This document shows, one piece after another, positions 45,220 through 57,574 of a stretch of DNA of 64,000 bases. The notes under the pieces are model-generated. The model ran no database searches and was not told where the DNA came from. It saw only the letters and a list, made by a program, of their open reading frames with translations. How positions within the stretch are numbered: the stretch's first letter is position 1; every line of letters starts with the position of its first letter. Position numbers and translations under genes: made by a program. Origin of the DNA: Ashinkailepas kermadecensis (lineage: Eukaryota > Arthropoda > Thecostraca > Neolepadidae); assembly GCA_034440615.1 (NCBI GenBank), contig JAOTOM010003682.1, forward strand, positions 1 to 64,000, written 5' to 3'.

Positions 45220-45935
45220 AATTTCGGCGCGCTGCCACGCGCCGAAATTCGGACTACCTTTACCCACAGCCATTTGACATGTGATGGGAAAATGTTGAGG
45301 TCAGGTTATATAGGGTTAACGAGTTAGCCAAGGTCAAGTGAGGTCACCTCCAGAAAAGTTCAACCAGTCGTCACGCTTTAACGGATAGAGATATTTTAAG
45401 GAAACTTTCAGCGTTTGCTTATCTTTAGGGATCAAACAGAACGCACAAGAGTATTTTTTATTTTTGTTTCGTTTTTGATGAATTATTAGTTTTGTGCAAG
45501 TGCCCAAAATCGAAGATTCTCGCTAAAGCAAGCATTTTTATGAACGCAAGTTGACTTCGGGCAACCTTTTGCGGTCCGTTCTACCCATTGGAAAATGAAA
45601 AATTAAAGAAAATAGAAAACTAAAATGTTGAATTTTGCAAAACACAAAATTTCCATTTTTGGCTGGGCATAAATGTTAAGGCCATGGTCGATTTCGCCTT
45701 TCTTTTCTGATTCAAACTAACTTTTGTTTTACAAATCTCCACCAAAATGAGCGCCCTAGAGCCAAAAACATGATGCAAGTCGTGGACACATTGACCTCCT
45801 AGTGACGTCACTTTTGGGGGATAAAATGTTGGGGGTGTTATCTGGCCTTACTCGTCGAGCGCTTTACGATGACACCTCTTTCGTTTTCGTGCGACGCTTG
45901 GTGTGGAGATTAAGAGGGAGTTTTATCAACCCTCC
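45220..45935 (+). repeat. Dispersed ~715-bp repeat, inverted partner of 61255-61970
   Basis: Shared landmarks in opposite orientation are TTTGACATGT, CAAGGTCAAGTGAGGTCACCTC, CGTTTGCTTATCTTTAGGGA and CGAGCGCTTTACGATGACACCTCTTTCGTTTT. Moderately diverged interspersed element; no transposase frame. An AGGTCA cluster lies at 45325-45345. Confidence 0.7.
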
Positions 45936-46675
45936 CCCCCCGAGACGAGGTGTGAGGATCTGACCGGAAATACCGGAAAGAGTGTTAAAATCATGTCACG
46001 AAATAAGATAAAATCAAGAGCTATTCTTGTTTGCAAACTGAAGGAACTTAGCAAGCGATAGTAATTGTATTGCTTCTATATTAAATTATCATGACGTTGG
46101 AAGATCGAACGATATGTAGTTGGATTTCTGAATCTGGTAATGGTATTGTCATTATTACATATATGTTGCATGATCTTGCAGATAATTGAACACTGAATAA
46201 ATCGAGGCCTGGTCTCAAATTAGCTATTTCTTGAGATTGAGGATGGTCAGTAATGGGCCATGTTAACTTGTGTTTTAAGAAGATATGTATTAAGACCTGT
46301 TGTAACCATCAGATCATCATCATCAGACCTGATGATGCAGTTTAGCTTTCAGAATCTGGTAGTGGTGTGGTATGACTATTGCTTGCATGGTGCAGCTTTC
46401 TGCGTATTATTGAACAGTGCATGAATCAAAGCTTAGTAGTCTTAATTTTGCTTTCTCTTTAGATTATGGATGATTTGCAATGATCATTAACTTATGTGCT
46501 TTGATAACTGATTTGTAACCTCTATGTCGTTGCTATCAGTACCTGCCAATACCAGAAAACCAATACAAGATCGGAGGTTTACTTTCAATTTATGTTCTGG
46601 AAGTAAAGGTCTCCGAAGAAAATGTGGCTCGCCTATATGACCATAATTTAACAGAAAAGAGCGAAAACCGCGAGA
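45936..46675. other. AT-rich, no gene seen
   Basis: Two loosely similar ~150-bp stretches (46110-46270 and 46330-46500) share TTTCTGAATCTGGTA(A/G)TGG-like and TTGAACA(C/G)TG(A/C)AT-like phrases, suggesting an old duplication. Confidence 0.4.
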
Positions 46676-46676
46676 G

Positions 46677-47051
46677 CGTGATATACGTCTAACGCCCTTC
46701 TTCTGCTCTTCTGTTTATACGCCGTGATGTACGTCTAACGCCCTTCTTCTGCTCTTCTGTTTATACGGCCGTGATGTACGTCTAACGCCCTTCTTCTGCT
46801 CTTCTGTTTATACGGCCGTGATGTACGTCTAACGCCCTTCTTCTGCTCTTCTGTTTATACGGCCGTGATGTACGTCTAACGCCCTTCTTCTGCTCTTCTG
46901 TTATACGGCCGTGATGTACGTCTAACGCCCTTCTTCTGTTCTTCTGTTTATACGGCCGTGATGTACGTCTAACGCCCTTCTTCTGCTCTTCTGTTATACG
47001 GCCGTGATGTACGTCTAACGCCCTTCTTCTGTTCTTCTGTTTATACGGCCG
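46677..47051. repeat. 46/47-bp minisatellite, 8 copies
   Basis: Unit GTGATGTACGTCTAACGCCC... ending TTTATACGGCC. Copies differ mainly by a one-base T deletion in TTTATACGG/TTATACGG and a C/T change in TCTGCTCTTC. The minus-strand frame at 46782-47096 is repeat-derived. Confidence 0.9.
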
Positions 47052-48264
47052 CCTAAAAATTGTTGACAATGTTTGTACGCTTCTACCTACCTTCATTGGA
47101 TTGATGGTCAGCTGTCGCGCAGTGTTGCTCGCTTATGCGACACGTTAGACTGAGCGCTTTTTTGTGATCTTTGGCGTTTCATGTTTGCCTTGGTGTATTT
47201 ATATCGGTAGAAGATGTGATGGTGGTGGATACAGTGAAGTTCTGTCTGGTTATCTGCATCTTCAAAATGTGCATGAATAATACTTAGGTATGCATACAAG
47301 TGCATTCAAGTATGCGGATTTATACATATGTTTTGGGGAGAATCCGAGACAAACTGAGTTTGTGGCAGACTGCGAACTCAAACTGAACTGTCCGGGCCAG
47401 GGGTCAAGGTAAACAGGAAGATTTTGGTAGGAAACATTTGAATGCTCTGCAAAATAGGGTGGGAATATCGTCTATTTGGGATAATGCATCCAAAAAGAGC
47501 CTTAGTTACATTTTGCTGGAAATATAGGCAAGCTCTTGAAAGTGCATTCTGTTTTTGCATGACCAGACAGAAAGACAATGATGTTTCACATGTGTTGATG
47601 AGATGTTCGGGGCAGCCACGTCATGTCTAAAGCAGGACAACAAGATTCTCCATTTGGGAAGCTGGTTTTACAACAATGCAATTGCTGTTTTGTGCTCCTG
47701 TTTTCACACAACTTCTTGACGGTTTCAAGACGTGCTTCAAATTACTATAACTTGCCAAAAATCCCTCCAGAATCTGCCCCAAAGCAATTTTGTTTCCCCA
47801 ACAAGATCTCATCAAAACCTGCCACAGTTTACAGTTTGGCATCTACGTGGGGCCAGTCTGCAACGTGTGATTTATTTTGACTCTCTGGTTGGTGTGTTGA
47901 CAGCCTGCAGGTGTGTTTTCTCGTGCTGAGGTGCATTGTGGTGTCCTGTGCTGTGGTGTCGTATGGTGAACTTGCTGCTGTCTGGTGAAACTCATTTAAA
48001 AGGAAAACAGTAAGGAGAAAATAGCCAAGAAAAACAAATACAAATAAACAAATGGCCACATGGCATGGTGCTCTAGTCATCTCCTCGGCCATACTTTCCA
48101 GACCGTCTGCTAGCCTGGAGTAGTGTCCCAAAATCAGTTTGGTGTAAGGTGTCAGAGTGTAAAATTATCCACCAAAATGTAGTGCGAGATAATGCTTGTA
48201 GACAGATAGCAACTGAAATTGATCTTCACCGCCTAGAAAAGGCTTCAGGTTCGAAGAACTGCAA
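47052..48264. other. Intergenic
   Basis: ORFs of 62-100 codons without recognisable domains (e.g. 47623-47880, 47829-48131). No repeat seen. Confidence 0.4.
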
Positions 48265-48269
48265 AGGTT

Positions 48270-48370
48270 TATTGCGACGTTTCGGCCTTAGGTCATTGCC
48301 TGGGGCACACTGCCGTTTCAGGCACCAGATAACGAGCCCTTGACAATGACCTAAGGTCGGAACATCGGCA
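48270..48370. ncRNA. Pair of degenerate hammerhead-like motifs (Penelope-like element remnant)
   Basis: The minus strand 48300-48274 reads CAATGACCTAAGGCCGAAAC-GTCGC. The plus strand 48342-48368 reads CAATGACCTAAGGTCGGAAC-ATCGG. GACC-TAA-GG(T/C)C forms stem II next to the GAAA(C) core, and the GAAACGTC tail is as I remember it from hammerhead ribozymes in Penelope-like pseudo-LTRs. The CUGAUGA core is degraded (CAATGA), so neither is expected to cleave. The two are in convergent orientation 70 bp apart. Confidence 0.35.
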
Positions 48371-48648
48371 TGCACCTTCACATTTTGTTGTAACCTGAAG
48401 CACTTCCAGGACAGTGGATATTAATTTGAGTTGTTATATGTCTACAATCATGAAAGTACCATGGTGCTTCACAGCTAATGCCTCCTCCACCGTAGCTCGA
48501 TAACCAATTGAGGTATTTCAACGAGCATTAGTATTACTCGAGCATTTGAGCCATTCATTTCATTACACCCTCTGTCTATTTCCCCTCCTTCTTCATAGCC
48601 AAAGCATTTTCTATCTTTATCTCCCTATTTCTATCTCCCCTCTCCTCC

Positions 48649-49170
<522 letters not shown>

Positions 49171-49227
49171 TTTTTTTTTTTCTCTCTCTCTCTCTCTTTT
49201 CTCTCTCTAGAGAGAGAGAGACATAAA

Positions 49228-49476
49228 AACACACACGCCAAGTTCACCTCGTGACACAGAACCACGAATCGTCTTCATTTTACATATCACAATGTCTGCA
49301 TACTCGTAAAATACATATACACATTAACATAAGCCCACATGAAGGTAGGCTTATGTAAGCCTTCATGTGGGCTTCTGTTAATGTGTATATGTATTTTACG
49401 AGTATGCAGGTATTGTGATATGTAAAATGAAGTCGATTCATGGTGCTGTGTCACGAGGTGCACTTGGCGTGTGTGT
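49228..49476. repeat. Long palindrome, ~118-bp arms
   Basis: The left arm 49228-49345 (from ACACACACGCCAAG to CCCACATGAAGG) pairs with the right arm 49359-49476 (from CCTTCATGTGGG to CTTGGCGTGTGTGT) with about 10 mismatches and a 13-nt centre. The centre itself contains GGCTTATGTAAGCC. It sits immediately 5' of the hammerhead-like motif, so it may be tail-to-tail ends of one retroelement. Confidence 0.85.
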
Positions 49477-49491
49477 TTTGTGGCTTTTGTA

Positions 49492-49549
49492 GCAAAATGT
49501 TCACTGATGAGGAAGGCCCGTGGCCGAAATATATACAGTGTGATTTTGG
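49492..49549 (+). ncRNA. Hammerhead-ribozyme-like motif
   Basis: CTGATGA at 49504-49510, a GGCC-CGT-GGCC hairpin at 49515-49525, and GAAA at 49526-49529 are in hammerhead order. Flanking CAAAAT (49493-49498) pairs with ATTTTG (49543-49548) as stem I. Four extra bases (GGAA) between CTGATGA and the hairpin depart from the consensus and stem III is poor, so it is probably a decayed copy, possibly from a Penelope-like element. Confidence 0.35.
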
Positions 49550-50796
49550 ACTATTTCTTTGTTTTAATATGAGCACCTTTTTCTCAATATGATTCCTAAA
49601 TGGAATACTTACATTTAGCTATATTGTTTGCTGTAATTATTAAAATCAATTAAATGTGGCAAAGGACTGAATACATGCTATGCGTTATGCAACGCATCAC
49701 TATTAAAATGCATTTTCTGCCTTTCCGCTTCTTTACGCTTCTCGCGGTCGATGTGTGACCCTTCCTCATTGAATAGCACGTGGCTTTGCGTCACACTCGA
49801 CCAGAAATCATGCCCAGTTCTTTGTGGCAGTTCAAAGTCAGGTAATGCGAACGGCCGAAGACCATTTTCAGACCTATCTAAATGCATTTATCAACGAACA
49901 CTTAATGAAGATAGGAACAATTGTTGAATATGTGTCTTTGCGTAATCGATCACAAATATACACACATAGTTGTACTTGCACCTTGCACCCTGAGACGCGA
50001 TCACGAAACAAGTTTAAACTAAAGTTAAAACTATTCAGTATTTTGGCATCATTCCGACATTATGACATTTTACATTACATTTTTTAGATGTCGAAAAATT
50101 TTCCCAACATAAAGTTTTAAGAACACCGGAACACATGTGATAAAGTACAGAATCGCCTATATGAATATAACATGTTAAGCTTACATCTTTTCAGGCGTCT
50201 TTGAGACGACCATAAATGTACTCTAGCAAATTGCGGCCGCGAAATGCCGGAGCGGCCGTGGCGCCAAAACGGACGGCAAGGCAGGAAAATGTTCACCGAA
50301 ATCATTGCTTGAGCTTACGGAGGGGCTACATAATGATGCTGATAGCTCTTCTCTATCTTATCCAGAATACACGTTAGTGAATGCGAAACTCACCCCTCCC
50401 CTCGCATGGCATGTGATTTAAAAGCCTTCCCGCGCAGCCCCAGATGAACTGTAACCTCCTGGGGAGTTAATATTTGTGTCCCCAGTTTTGTTCTGATAAT
50501 TTCCAAACGAAAAATCCGAGCAGTACACAGTTTTGGCATGTACCTGTATACTAATGAATGTTCCACATTTCCGCGCAAACATTCTTTATAGGTTATCTCA
50601 GGTCGCGAGACTATGACATCATGGGTACCTATAGGTGGATTTGTCGGCGCGGACGACCCTGCCTACATTTGGGGTTTCTTCTTTGTTGTTGAAATTTTCA
50701 AGTAATACACTTCTGCAGCTTACTGCATCCTGATGAAAGACGCTAAGGCCTTCTGATGCATGAGTATGTGGCCTACCTGAAATGAAATTAAATGAA
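49550..50796. other. No gene seen
   Basis: Moderate AT content, short frames only (e.g. 49824-50087). CTGATGA occurs at 50731 but without a GAAA partner. Confidence 0.45.
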
Positions 50797-50799
50797 ATG

Positions 50800-50980
50800 G
50801 ACGTCGCGATAGATCAGTCGGTAGAGCGTTGGACTCCTGAGCGCATGATTGTGGGTTCGAATCTTACAACCGGTGGGATTGCCGAGTCCACCCGCTACAA
50901 CTCGGCGTGATAGGTTGGCGACACTATATGACATAGCAGCTAAATGCGTAGTAAAAGAACCGAAGGCTCTTCTTCTCGCC
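50800..50980 (+). mobile_element. tRNA-derived SINE
   Basis: The head (about 50803-50872) has an A-box-like TAGATCAGTCGG and a B-box GGTTCGAATC with the right spacing and a D-arm GATC...GAGC. The anticodon stem and the acceptor stem (about 50804-50810 against 50870-50876) do not pair, so it is not a functional tRNA. A tRNA-unrelated body follows to about 50980. Poly-A tail and target duplication were not identified. Confidence 0.6.
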
Positions 50981-50984
50981 TGAA

Positions 50985-51205
50985 ATTGGCCGCCTGAATT
51001 CGGATAGGTGCCATCTTGTGTTAGAGAGGGGCCGTCAAAAGTAGGAAAGGGGCCGCCTGAGCTCGGTCAGGGGTCGTCTGAAGTCAGGGAGGACCATCTA
51101 AAATTGAAGAGAGGCCGTCTTAATTCGGAGGGGCCGACTGAGGTCCGTAAGTTGCTGTCTGAAGTCGGAGATGTGTCGCCTATAATGTCGGCGAGGAGCC
51201 GTCTG
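50985..51205. repeat. Degenerate ~21-bp GGGGCCGTCTGAAGTCGGA-type repeat
   Basis: About 10 diverged units of 20-24 bp around GGCCG(C/T)CTGAA(G/T)TCGG. Spacing resembles the arrays at 7.2-8.2 and 14.4-15.5 kb, although the motif differs. Confidence 0.65.
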
Positions 51206-52180
51206 AAGCAAGTACATTGTTCTATATAATTTTGGTGGGGCACAAGCGCTACAAATAAACTTTTGACTTTTTAATAAACTCCCTGTATTTTTGTCGTTTT
51301 CAACCACCTCACATTTCTTGTACGCTTGGGTGCCTGAAGAAGTGCAAAGATGTCATATAACACCCTTAACAATTTGTGGAATCTTCTAAAATATCGAGGT
51401 TGTGACTTCCGTTACGGCAGCGATGATGTGACTTTCGCTTTAATAGAGCGGATGCAGTTTCGTGTTAAATGCTATAACCATACTACAATGGCAGTCAGGA
51501 TGTATTATAATTAAATCAGAAGTTCGAATACGATAAAAGACATCTTCGCGTTCCTAAACCATGTGATTATGTGCTATAATCCACCACATATTCAGCCATA
51601 ATGGACGTAGCCTATCAAAGCGTAGGAGATTGCAAATTTGAAGAAGAAAAAGTAAAAGTAGTCTAAATCTGAGGAGTTTTTAGTCCCCCCCCCCTCTTGA
51701 AGATATTCTGGCTACGCCCACCGAACAGTTCCTGCGCCCCGCCTAAACGACACCCCAGTCTAAAGAAGCGGAAGGGTCGTTTTAAATAGGGGAGGGACCA
51801 TTTTCCTCGACTGGCTGGAACGAACTCCACAGGAAAATAACTTGCTCAGTGATGGCCATTTGATACCATATCTTAGCATTCTGTAGACAAGTCTCAGTTT
51901 GCCTGGCAGTGATAATCTAGAATTTCCCTTGCTCCATGATAACTGGTTCCAGATTCAGCAGCTTCTCCAAAAGCACCAGCCGTAAATACCCTTATATCAA
52001 TCGGGCTGGTTATTATCCAATACGGCACGCACTTAAGCAACAGCTACAACAGTTTCTCCAATCAAACAGTGACAGGTAACCGCTCAACATCTGCCCTTCT
52101 CTCACCTCTGTCTCTCGCCCACGTCTGGTCTCGTTGAGTCCCCCGTGACGACCAACTGTCCGCCCGGGGGCCAGCCGCAT
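51206..52180. other. No gene seen
   Basis: A poly-C run lies at 51685-51696. Nothing coding or regulatory recognised. Confidence 0.45.
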
Positions 52181-52185
52181 GCGCG

Positions 52186-52296
52186 AGAGGGGCACCGGCC
52201 ACATCTAGCGGACTGCCATTGGTCGAGAGTACCTAATGCACACAGAGAAGAAAGGGGCACCGGCCACACTTGGCAGACCGCCATTGGTCAAGAGCA
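52186..52296. repeat. Two-copy ~67-bp tandem repeat with CCAAT boxes
   Basis: GGGGCACCGGCCACA...CGCCATTGGTC(G/A)AGAG occurs at about 52189-52228 and 52254-52296. Each copy carries ATTGG (inverted CCAAT). Could be a promoter relic; no transcript start evidence. Confidence 0.6.
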
Positions 52297-54570
52297 CTTC
52301 CGACCAGCCCCCTGCCCTGCATGCGCCGTATGATACAATGGTACCTTGGTTGCCATCATGATGACACCCGACTGTGTCATGGTGCAAAGACACAGCCTCG
52401 ACCGGCCAGCAGGGCGCTCGGTGGGAGCGGAAGCTGACGAAATCACAACATGTTGCGTCCCTGCGGCCCGTCGCGTCTAAACAGCATTTGGAGCGTTCGT
52501 GGCTAGACTCGACGAGTATGTACACATGGAAGTATAATGCATTGAAATGAGAGGGTCTGAAACTATCTTCGTTACAATTTATATTTTGCGCACACGATAT
52601 CCCCACCGTCAATTAATGCGCCTTATATCCGCATATTATCAACACATAATACCAATTTACATGTGTATGCGCTCATTTCACGCTTGCCATGGTCCCGCGC
52701 ACATGCATTGCACCACATACATTCGGGCATTTGCGCCATGCTAAGCAATTTCTTAAAACTAAATCTGCCATTTAGTTGCCATTAGTTCATTTTCACCCTT
52801 GCCATTAGTTAATTTTCCAAATCCATATAGTTGGCAGAACTAGTCTAGTTAGTTGCATTCATCATGAAACCCTTCATCAAAATCAAAATTATATTCGCGT
52901 ACTAGAATCCAGAGTTCGATCATGCAAATCGCATGGCTGCTAGTATATTAGGCTGGACTACATAGGTACACATTATAAGCAACACCAGGTTATGGAATTA
53001 TAACATGAATTGAGGGTAAACTGGATACTAAAATTAGTCTTTAAGGCAAATGTATAATGCCAAAGACAGCATGCAATATTTATTCACGTGTTCTACAACA
53101 AATGCTTTCTTTTGTTGTGTTATTTGTTTTTGTATTATTTGTTGGGATGATCTAAAAAAGCAGTTAGAATGATTTACTTGTCAAGTATGTCTAGCTAAAG
53201 AGCGTGATGCACCTGCACATCATTTGTTTGTTACTTCACCTTCTTTTATAATACAACTATTTATTTACAGAATTTTAATGAATATCTTCATGTCCTGTAA
53301 ATTGTGTTCTATTCTCAATATCTACTAGTGTTACCTAAATTATGACCAGAGCATAAAAATCATAACCGTAGTAATAAAAGGGTGATGACGAAAATCAGTG
53401 TACTTTTTCGCCATTTATTTCAGTATCAGATACTGTGCAGCGATTTTAAGCTTCCCAGCGCAGTAAATGAATCCAGCCTTTCATCCAAGCACCCCTAACA
53501 ACATCGGTAGTCTGTATGGATATCATGAGATGAACTGCCAAGTTGAGTTAGGTGGGAAGCAGGGTAACGTTGAGGGCAGCATTGTGTCAGCGGAACAGGC
53601 TCTCCTTAAGCCTGTTCCCCCGAATAAAATAGCACGGTTTATGCCTGGAAATCGTAATATTCGTGATCCTGAACAACTTACAATAATTACACACACTGTT
53701 CTCCAAATAGTAATACTTTCATAATTATTATTGGTCAATGTTGAATGGGAGCAATACTCACATTTGCAGAAAACTGCAAGTTGAGGGGGAAATCGCCCTT
53801 CAACGAGATACGGTTTTTCGCCTGTACTACGTAGGAATGTAAGGAAGTACCCGCCTACTTTACGTGGCAGCAAAGCATGCAATGATTATAACAAATATAT
53901 CGAGAGTTGGGTGTGTTGTTTACCCCCGATTCGTCGCTAGTGTAGTTTTATGGAATAGACATAGTTTTTAATCTTATGTTATCACAATTCAGTATGACCA
54001 AGCCATGTGACGTTCAATTTATTCGCCACGGTTAATGGTATATTAAGTGACATCCTATTGATGTCATACGCAGGGATTTGTTTTGCTCGGGTAGGTAATT
54101 ACATATACTTATAAAACGCTGGATTGAATTGAACTTTGAGATAAGAGTAAAATATGTAATATTGCTACAATGAGAATTACGTTTACGAATTACGGCCAAC
54201 ACCGAACTGAGGTCAAACAGTTAGTTTTCACCACCTCCGTAATTTTAACAAGGGGTCAACTGACCCTCCTGACCCTCCTAATCCGCCGTCACTGATCTAC
54301 ATCCCTCTCTACTTTGACATGCCCATTCGCGGATTGAAACCAAATTCCCAGTTCGCTTACAGCAGGTTTTCTCAGTTGGGACTTCGCGAATGCAAATACA
54401 GAATATTCGGATGCTCCTACCGTGATTTGACATCGCATGTCCTCCCAGGTTGTGGGAGCTTGCAGCTCATGACATTATCCTCCACTAATGTAGACTTTGG
54501 CCCCTAGAGTTCCCAATTTGCCAAATGGCTTCGGGCTTCCAGGTCGTCAGCCATTTGCATTGGGGTAGGC
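52297..54570. other. Intergenic
   Basis: Mostly AT-rich. Frames at 53467-53724 (+) and 53523-53882 (-) overlap and neither shows a domain. The TTAGTTGCCATTAGTT / CCATTAGTTAATT phrases at 52770-52815 are a short local repeat. Confidence 0.4.
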
Positions 54571-55016
54571 GCGGCAATGAGCAGCGACCAGTGACCAGTG
54601 ACCAGCGACCAGCGACCAGTGGCCAGTGACCAGTGACCGTCAGCAGTGTGCAGCCCGGACCAGTCGCGGTGAACACGCTGGTGCGGGTCCACCTCGGCGG
54701 CCGGCTCGCCGCAGACCAGCGGGGGGGAGGGGGCAGGGGGTCTGGAGCCACTTACCTGTGTCCATGTCCAATCATGCCCAGTGGTGCGAGGGCCGGCTGG
54801 TGCGGCCCGGCGACCGGCCGCACACCTGTTGTGTGACGCGGCCACCAACGCGGCTATTCGATTTGCCGTGCGGCCCCGCACCTGGAAAATACCTGTTGCA
54901 TCTTCTGAATCAATACGGTATGGCCGGGCGGCCGGCGGCCGGCCGGCGCGCCTGCGCCGACCCGCCGATGAATGGTGGGGTGTTGCCGGTGCGCTGCTGC
55001 TCCCTCCGCGGCCATA
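54571..55016. other. GC-rich island with ACCAGTG(ACC) repeats at its left edge
   Basis: 54575-54640 is a 7-10-bp repeat of GACCAGTG/GACCAGCG. The remainder is >65% GC with many CpG. Several frames are open on both strands (an effect of GC content) and none has a recognised domain, so no gene is called. Confidence 0.4.
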
Positions 55017-56370
55017 GGGAGTCTGTCATCAGGGAGTCTGTCATCAGGGTGTCTGTCACCAGGGGGTCTGTCATCAGTGGGTCTGTCATCAGTGGGTCTG
55101 ACATCAGGGTGACTGTCATCAGGGGATCTGTCATCAGTGGGTCTGACATCAGAGAGTCTGACATCAGGGGGTCTGTCGTCATGTGGGTCTGTCATCAAGG
55201 AGTCTGTCATCAGGGAGTCTGTCATCAGGGGGTCTGTCATCAGGGGTCTGTCATCAGGGGTCTGTCATCAGGCACCGTATCCGGCCGGACTTCTGTTATC
55301 AGTCCCCTGCAGCCCTCAGCGGGTCTGTTATCAGCCCCCTACAGCCCTCAGCGGGTCTGTTATCAGCCCCCTGCAGCCTTCCGCGGGTCTGTTATCAGCG
55401 CCCTGCAGCCGCCAGGAGATCTGTTATCAACCTTCTGCAGCTCTCAGGGGTCTGTTGTCAGCCCCTGCAGCCCTCAGAGGGTCTGTTATCAGCCCCTGCA
55501 GCCCTCAGAGGGTCTGTTATCAGCCCCCTGCAGCCGCCAGGGATCTGTTATCAGCCCCCTGCAGCCCTCAAGGGGTCTGTTACCAGCCCTTCGCAGCCCT
55601 CAGGGGATCTGCCATCAGCTCCCTGCAGCCGCCAGGGGATCTGTTATCAGCCTCCTATAGCCTTCAGGGGTCCGCTATGGCTGTCAGACCCTGTGGCTGT
55701 CAGGGATCTGTCATTAGCCTCTGCAACTGTCAGGTGTTTGTCACAAGTGTGTCATTAGCCTCTGCAACTGTCAGGTGTTTGTCACAAGTCTGTCATTAGC
55801 CTCTGCAACTGTCAGGTGTTTGTCACAAGTCTGTGCAGCTTGCCATAAGTCTGCTGAGTCCTGCAGCTGTGACGGAGGCTGCCCTCATCTGCAACGGTCA
55901 GCCGGGGGCAGCCTATTCTGTTGCTGCCGGAGATTACTGTCCCCTGCAGCCTTCCACTCGTATGGTGGCATGTGACCTGGATTACAAGAGGTGGCCTTGG
56001 TGACGGTATGTGATCTGGGTGATGGTATGCAACCTGGGTGGTGGTGTGTGGCCTGGGCGACAGTATCTGGTCTTGGTGACAATAAATGTCACCCGGGTAT
56101 TGATATGTCACGTGGGTATAGATGTGTTTCCTGGGTATGGATATGCGATCTAAATTCGGTGTGTGGCCTGTATGATGCATATGTGAGCTGGGTGACGTTA
56201 TTTAACCTGAGTAACGGTATGTAACTGGGTGATGTTGATGGCCTCAGTAATGATATGTGACTTGGGTGGCGTGTCTTTGACCTGGTTGACAGCATGTGGC
56301 CTTACTGATGGCATGTGACTTGAGTGACAGCAAGTGACTGAGTGATGGTATGTGATCTGCATGATGGCAT
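55017..56370. repeat. Five consecutive minisatellites sharing TCTGT(C/T)ATCAG
   Basis: 55017-55270: 15-bp units of GGGTCTGTCATCA. About 55290-55670: 32-36-bp units of CCCTGCAGCCCTCAG...GGGTCTGTTATCAG. About 55690-55845: ~41-bp units with CTCTGCAACTGTCAGGTG. About 55975-56370: degenerate 15-bp-multiple units of TG(T/G)(G/C)A(C/T)CTGGGTGA. All share a TCTGT/ATCAG or CTG(G)GTGA flavour, suggesting stepwise evolution of one array. Open frames up to 344 codons are artefacts. Confidence 0.8.
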
Positions 56371-56574
56371 GCGGCCTGGATGGTGCCTGTGACTAGTGAC
56401 GCAGTCTGTGGGCAGTTCACGTGATTCAGAGCTGTTCCAGCAATGTCTGTGGTTGTCGATATTTGAGCTAGAACCGTGCGCAGATAACACCTGGCAATTA
56501 GCACGTAATAACGACTGATTTTCCGCGGCACAAACTGTGATATCCGAGCAATGCGAGACTCCACCGACACGGAC

Positions 56575-56770
56575 TGTTCACTCTGCACCAGCACTAACAT
56601 CAGTATTCCCACCAACACCAACATCAACAAAAATACTAACATCAACACACCATCAACACCAACAACACTAACAACAACACTTCCACCAGCACTAAAACAA
56701 ACACTAACACCAACACTAACACCAACACTAGCACCAACACTAACACCAACACTAACAGCAACGTAAACAT
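56575..56770. repeat. AC-rich CAACACTAACAC repeat
   Basis: A 12-bp unit (ACCAACACTAAC) with interruptions, fairly regular from 56700 to 56760. Confidence 0.85.
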
Positions 56771-57188
56771 CAACATTCATACGACGCTAAATGATCTATC
56801 ATGGTCGATGCGCCTCAAAACCCAAATAATAATGATAATAATAATCGATATCAATACTACCACCAGGAGCACCACCAACATCAGCACCAAATGCATTTGT
56901 TGTCCAATTTTGGCGAACTAGCACGCATTTCAGAAATAATGGGAATGGATTTTGGCACACAACATTTAAAGTTGAAATGCGCGCACCAGATTCGTCAGCT
57001 AAACAGGTGTTCCAAATAGCTCCACTATTTTGAGACTTACCGCACTGAAAAACAATCCACGTTAGGCAAAATGTGTTCTACTCTGGTACAAATTATGGGA
57101 CCTGTTTAAAGGCGCGCACGGACTTTTTTGTCGCTGCAGAATTTCCAGCTCTAACTTCTTCACTGCTGATGTGCTGCTTGACTGACTG

Positions 57189-57530
57189 TTGGTCAGGGCA
57201 GGGACCATGTTGTCCCTGAACAACGGAGAGAACCCTAGAGCCATCAAGCCCGCCGACTCCGGTTGGGAGCTAGCAGTACAGCTGGTGGAACCTCACATCC
57301 GAAAACGAGAAGGGCCAGGGAAGTCAAAGTTGGTCCGGCAGAAGATGAGGTGGATTCTGGACAGAATGAGAGGACCCAAAGCTGACCAGAAGTTAGGCAG
57401 CTTCTGTAAAAGGGAGCGGCCGCCGCGGTGAGCGAGTGTGTAGAAGCCCTTCTGGAGGAGGGATACACATCAGCCAAAAACAAGTTCAACAAAATCATAA
57501 CTCAGTGCATGAAGTGTGAGTGTAGTGTGA
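57189..57530 (+). pseudogene. Unrecognised coding-like fragment with frameshift
   Basis: The first frame (57189-57431) reads LSLNNGENPRAIKPADSGW then ELAVQLVEPHIRKREGPGKS and RQKMRWILDRMRG, with protein-like composition. From about 57428 a different frame reads VSECVEALLEEGYTSAKNKF then IITQCMKCE, also protein-like. The switch suggests one coding sequence with an indel near 57410, or an intron. No family recognised; a transposon origin is possible. It is followed directly by a satellite. Confidence 0.3.
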
Positions 57531-57574
57531 ACGAGCTACGTGCACCACTTCTGTGGAAATTGCTCCCATCGAGT

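Noticed and set aside
50725..50760. Second hammerhead core (CTGATGA at 50731)
   Set aside because: No GAAA partner or supporting stems within a reasonable distance.
50803..50875. tRNA gene
   Set aside because: The A and B boxes are recognisable but acceptor and anticodon stems do not pair; called as a SINE head instead.
54626..55799. Plus-strand frames up to 344 codons
   Set aside because: They are composed of minisatellite units (repeating SVIRGSV/PLQPSAGLLSA strings) and GC-rich flanks.
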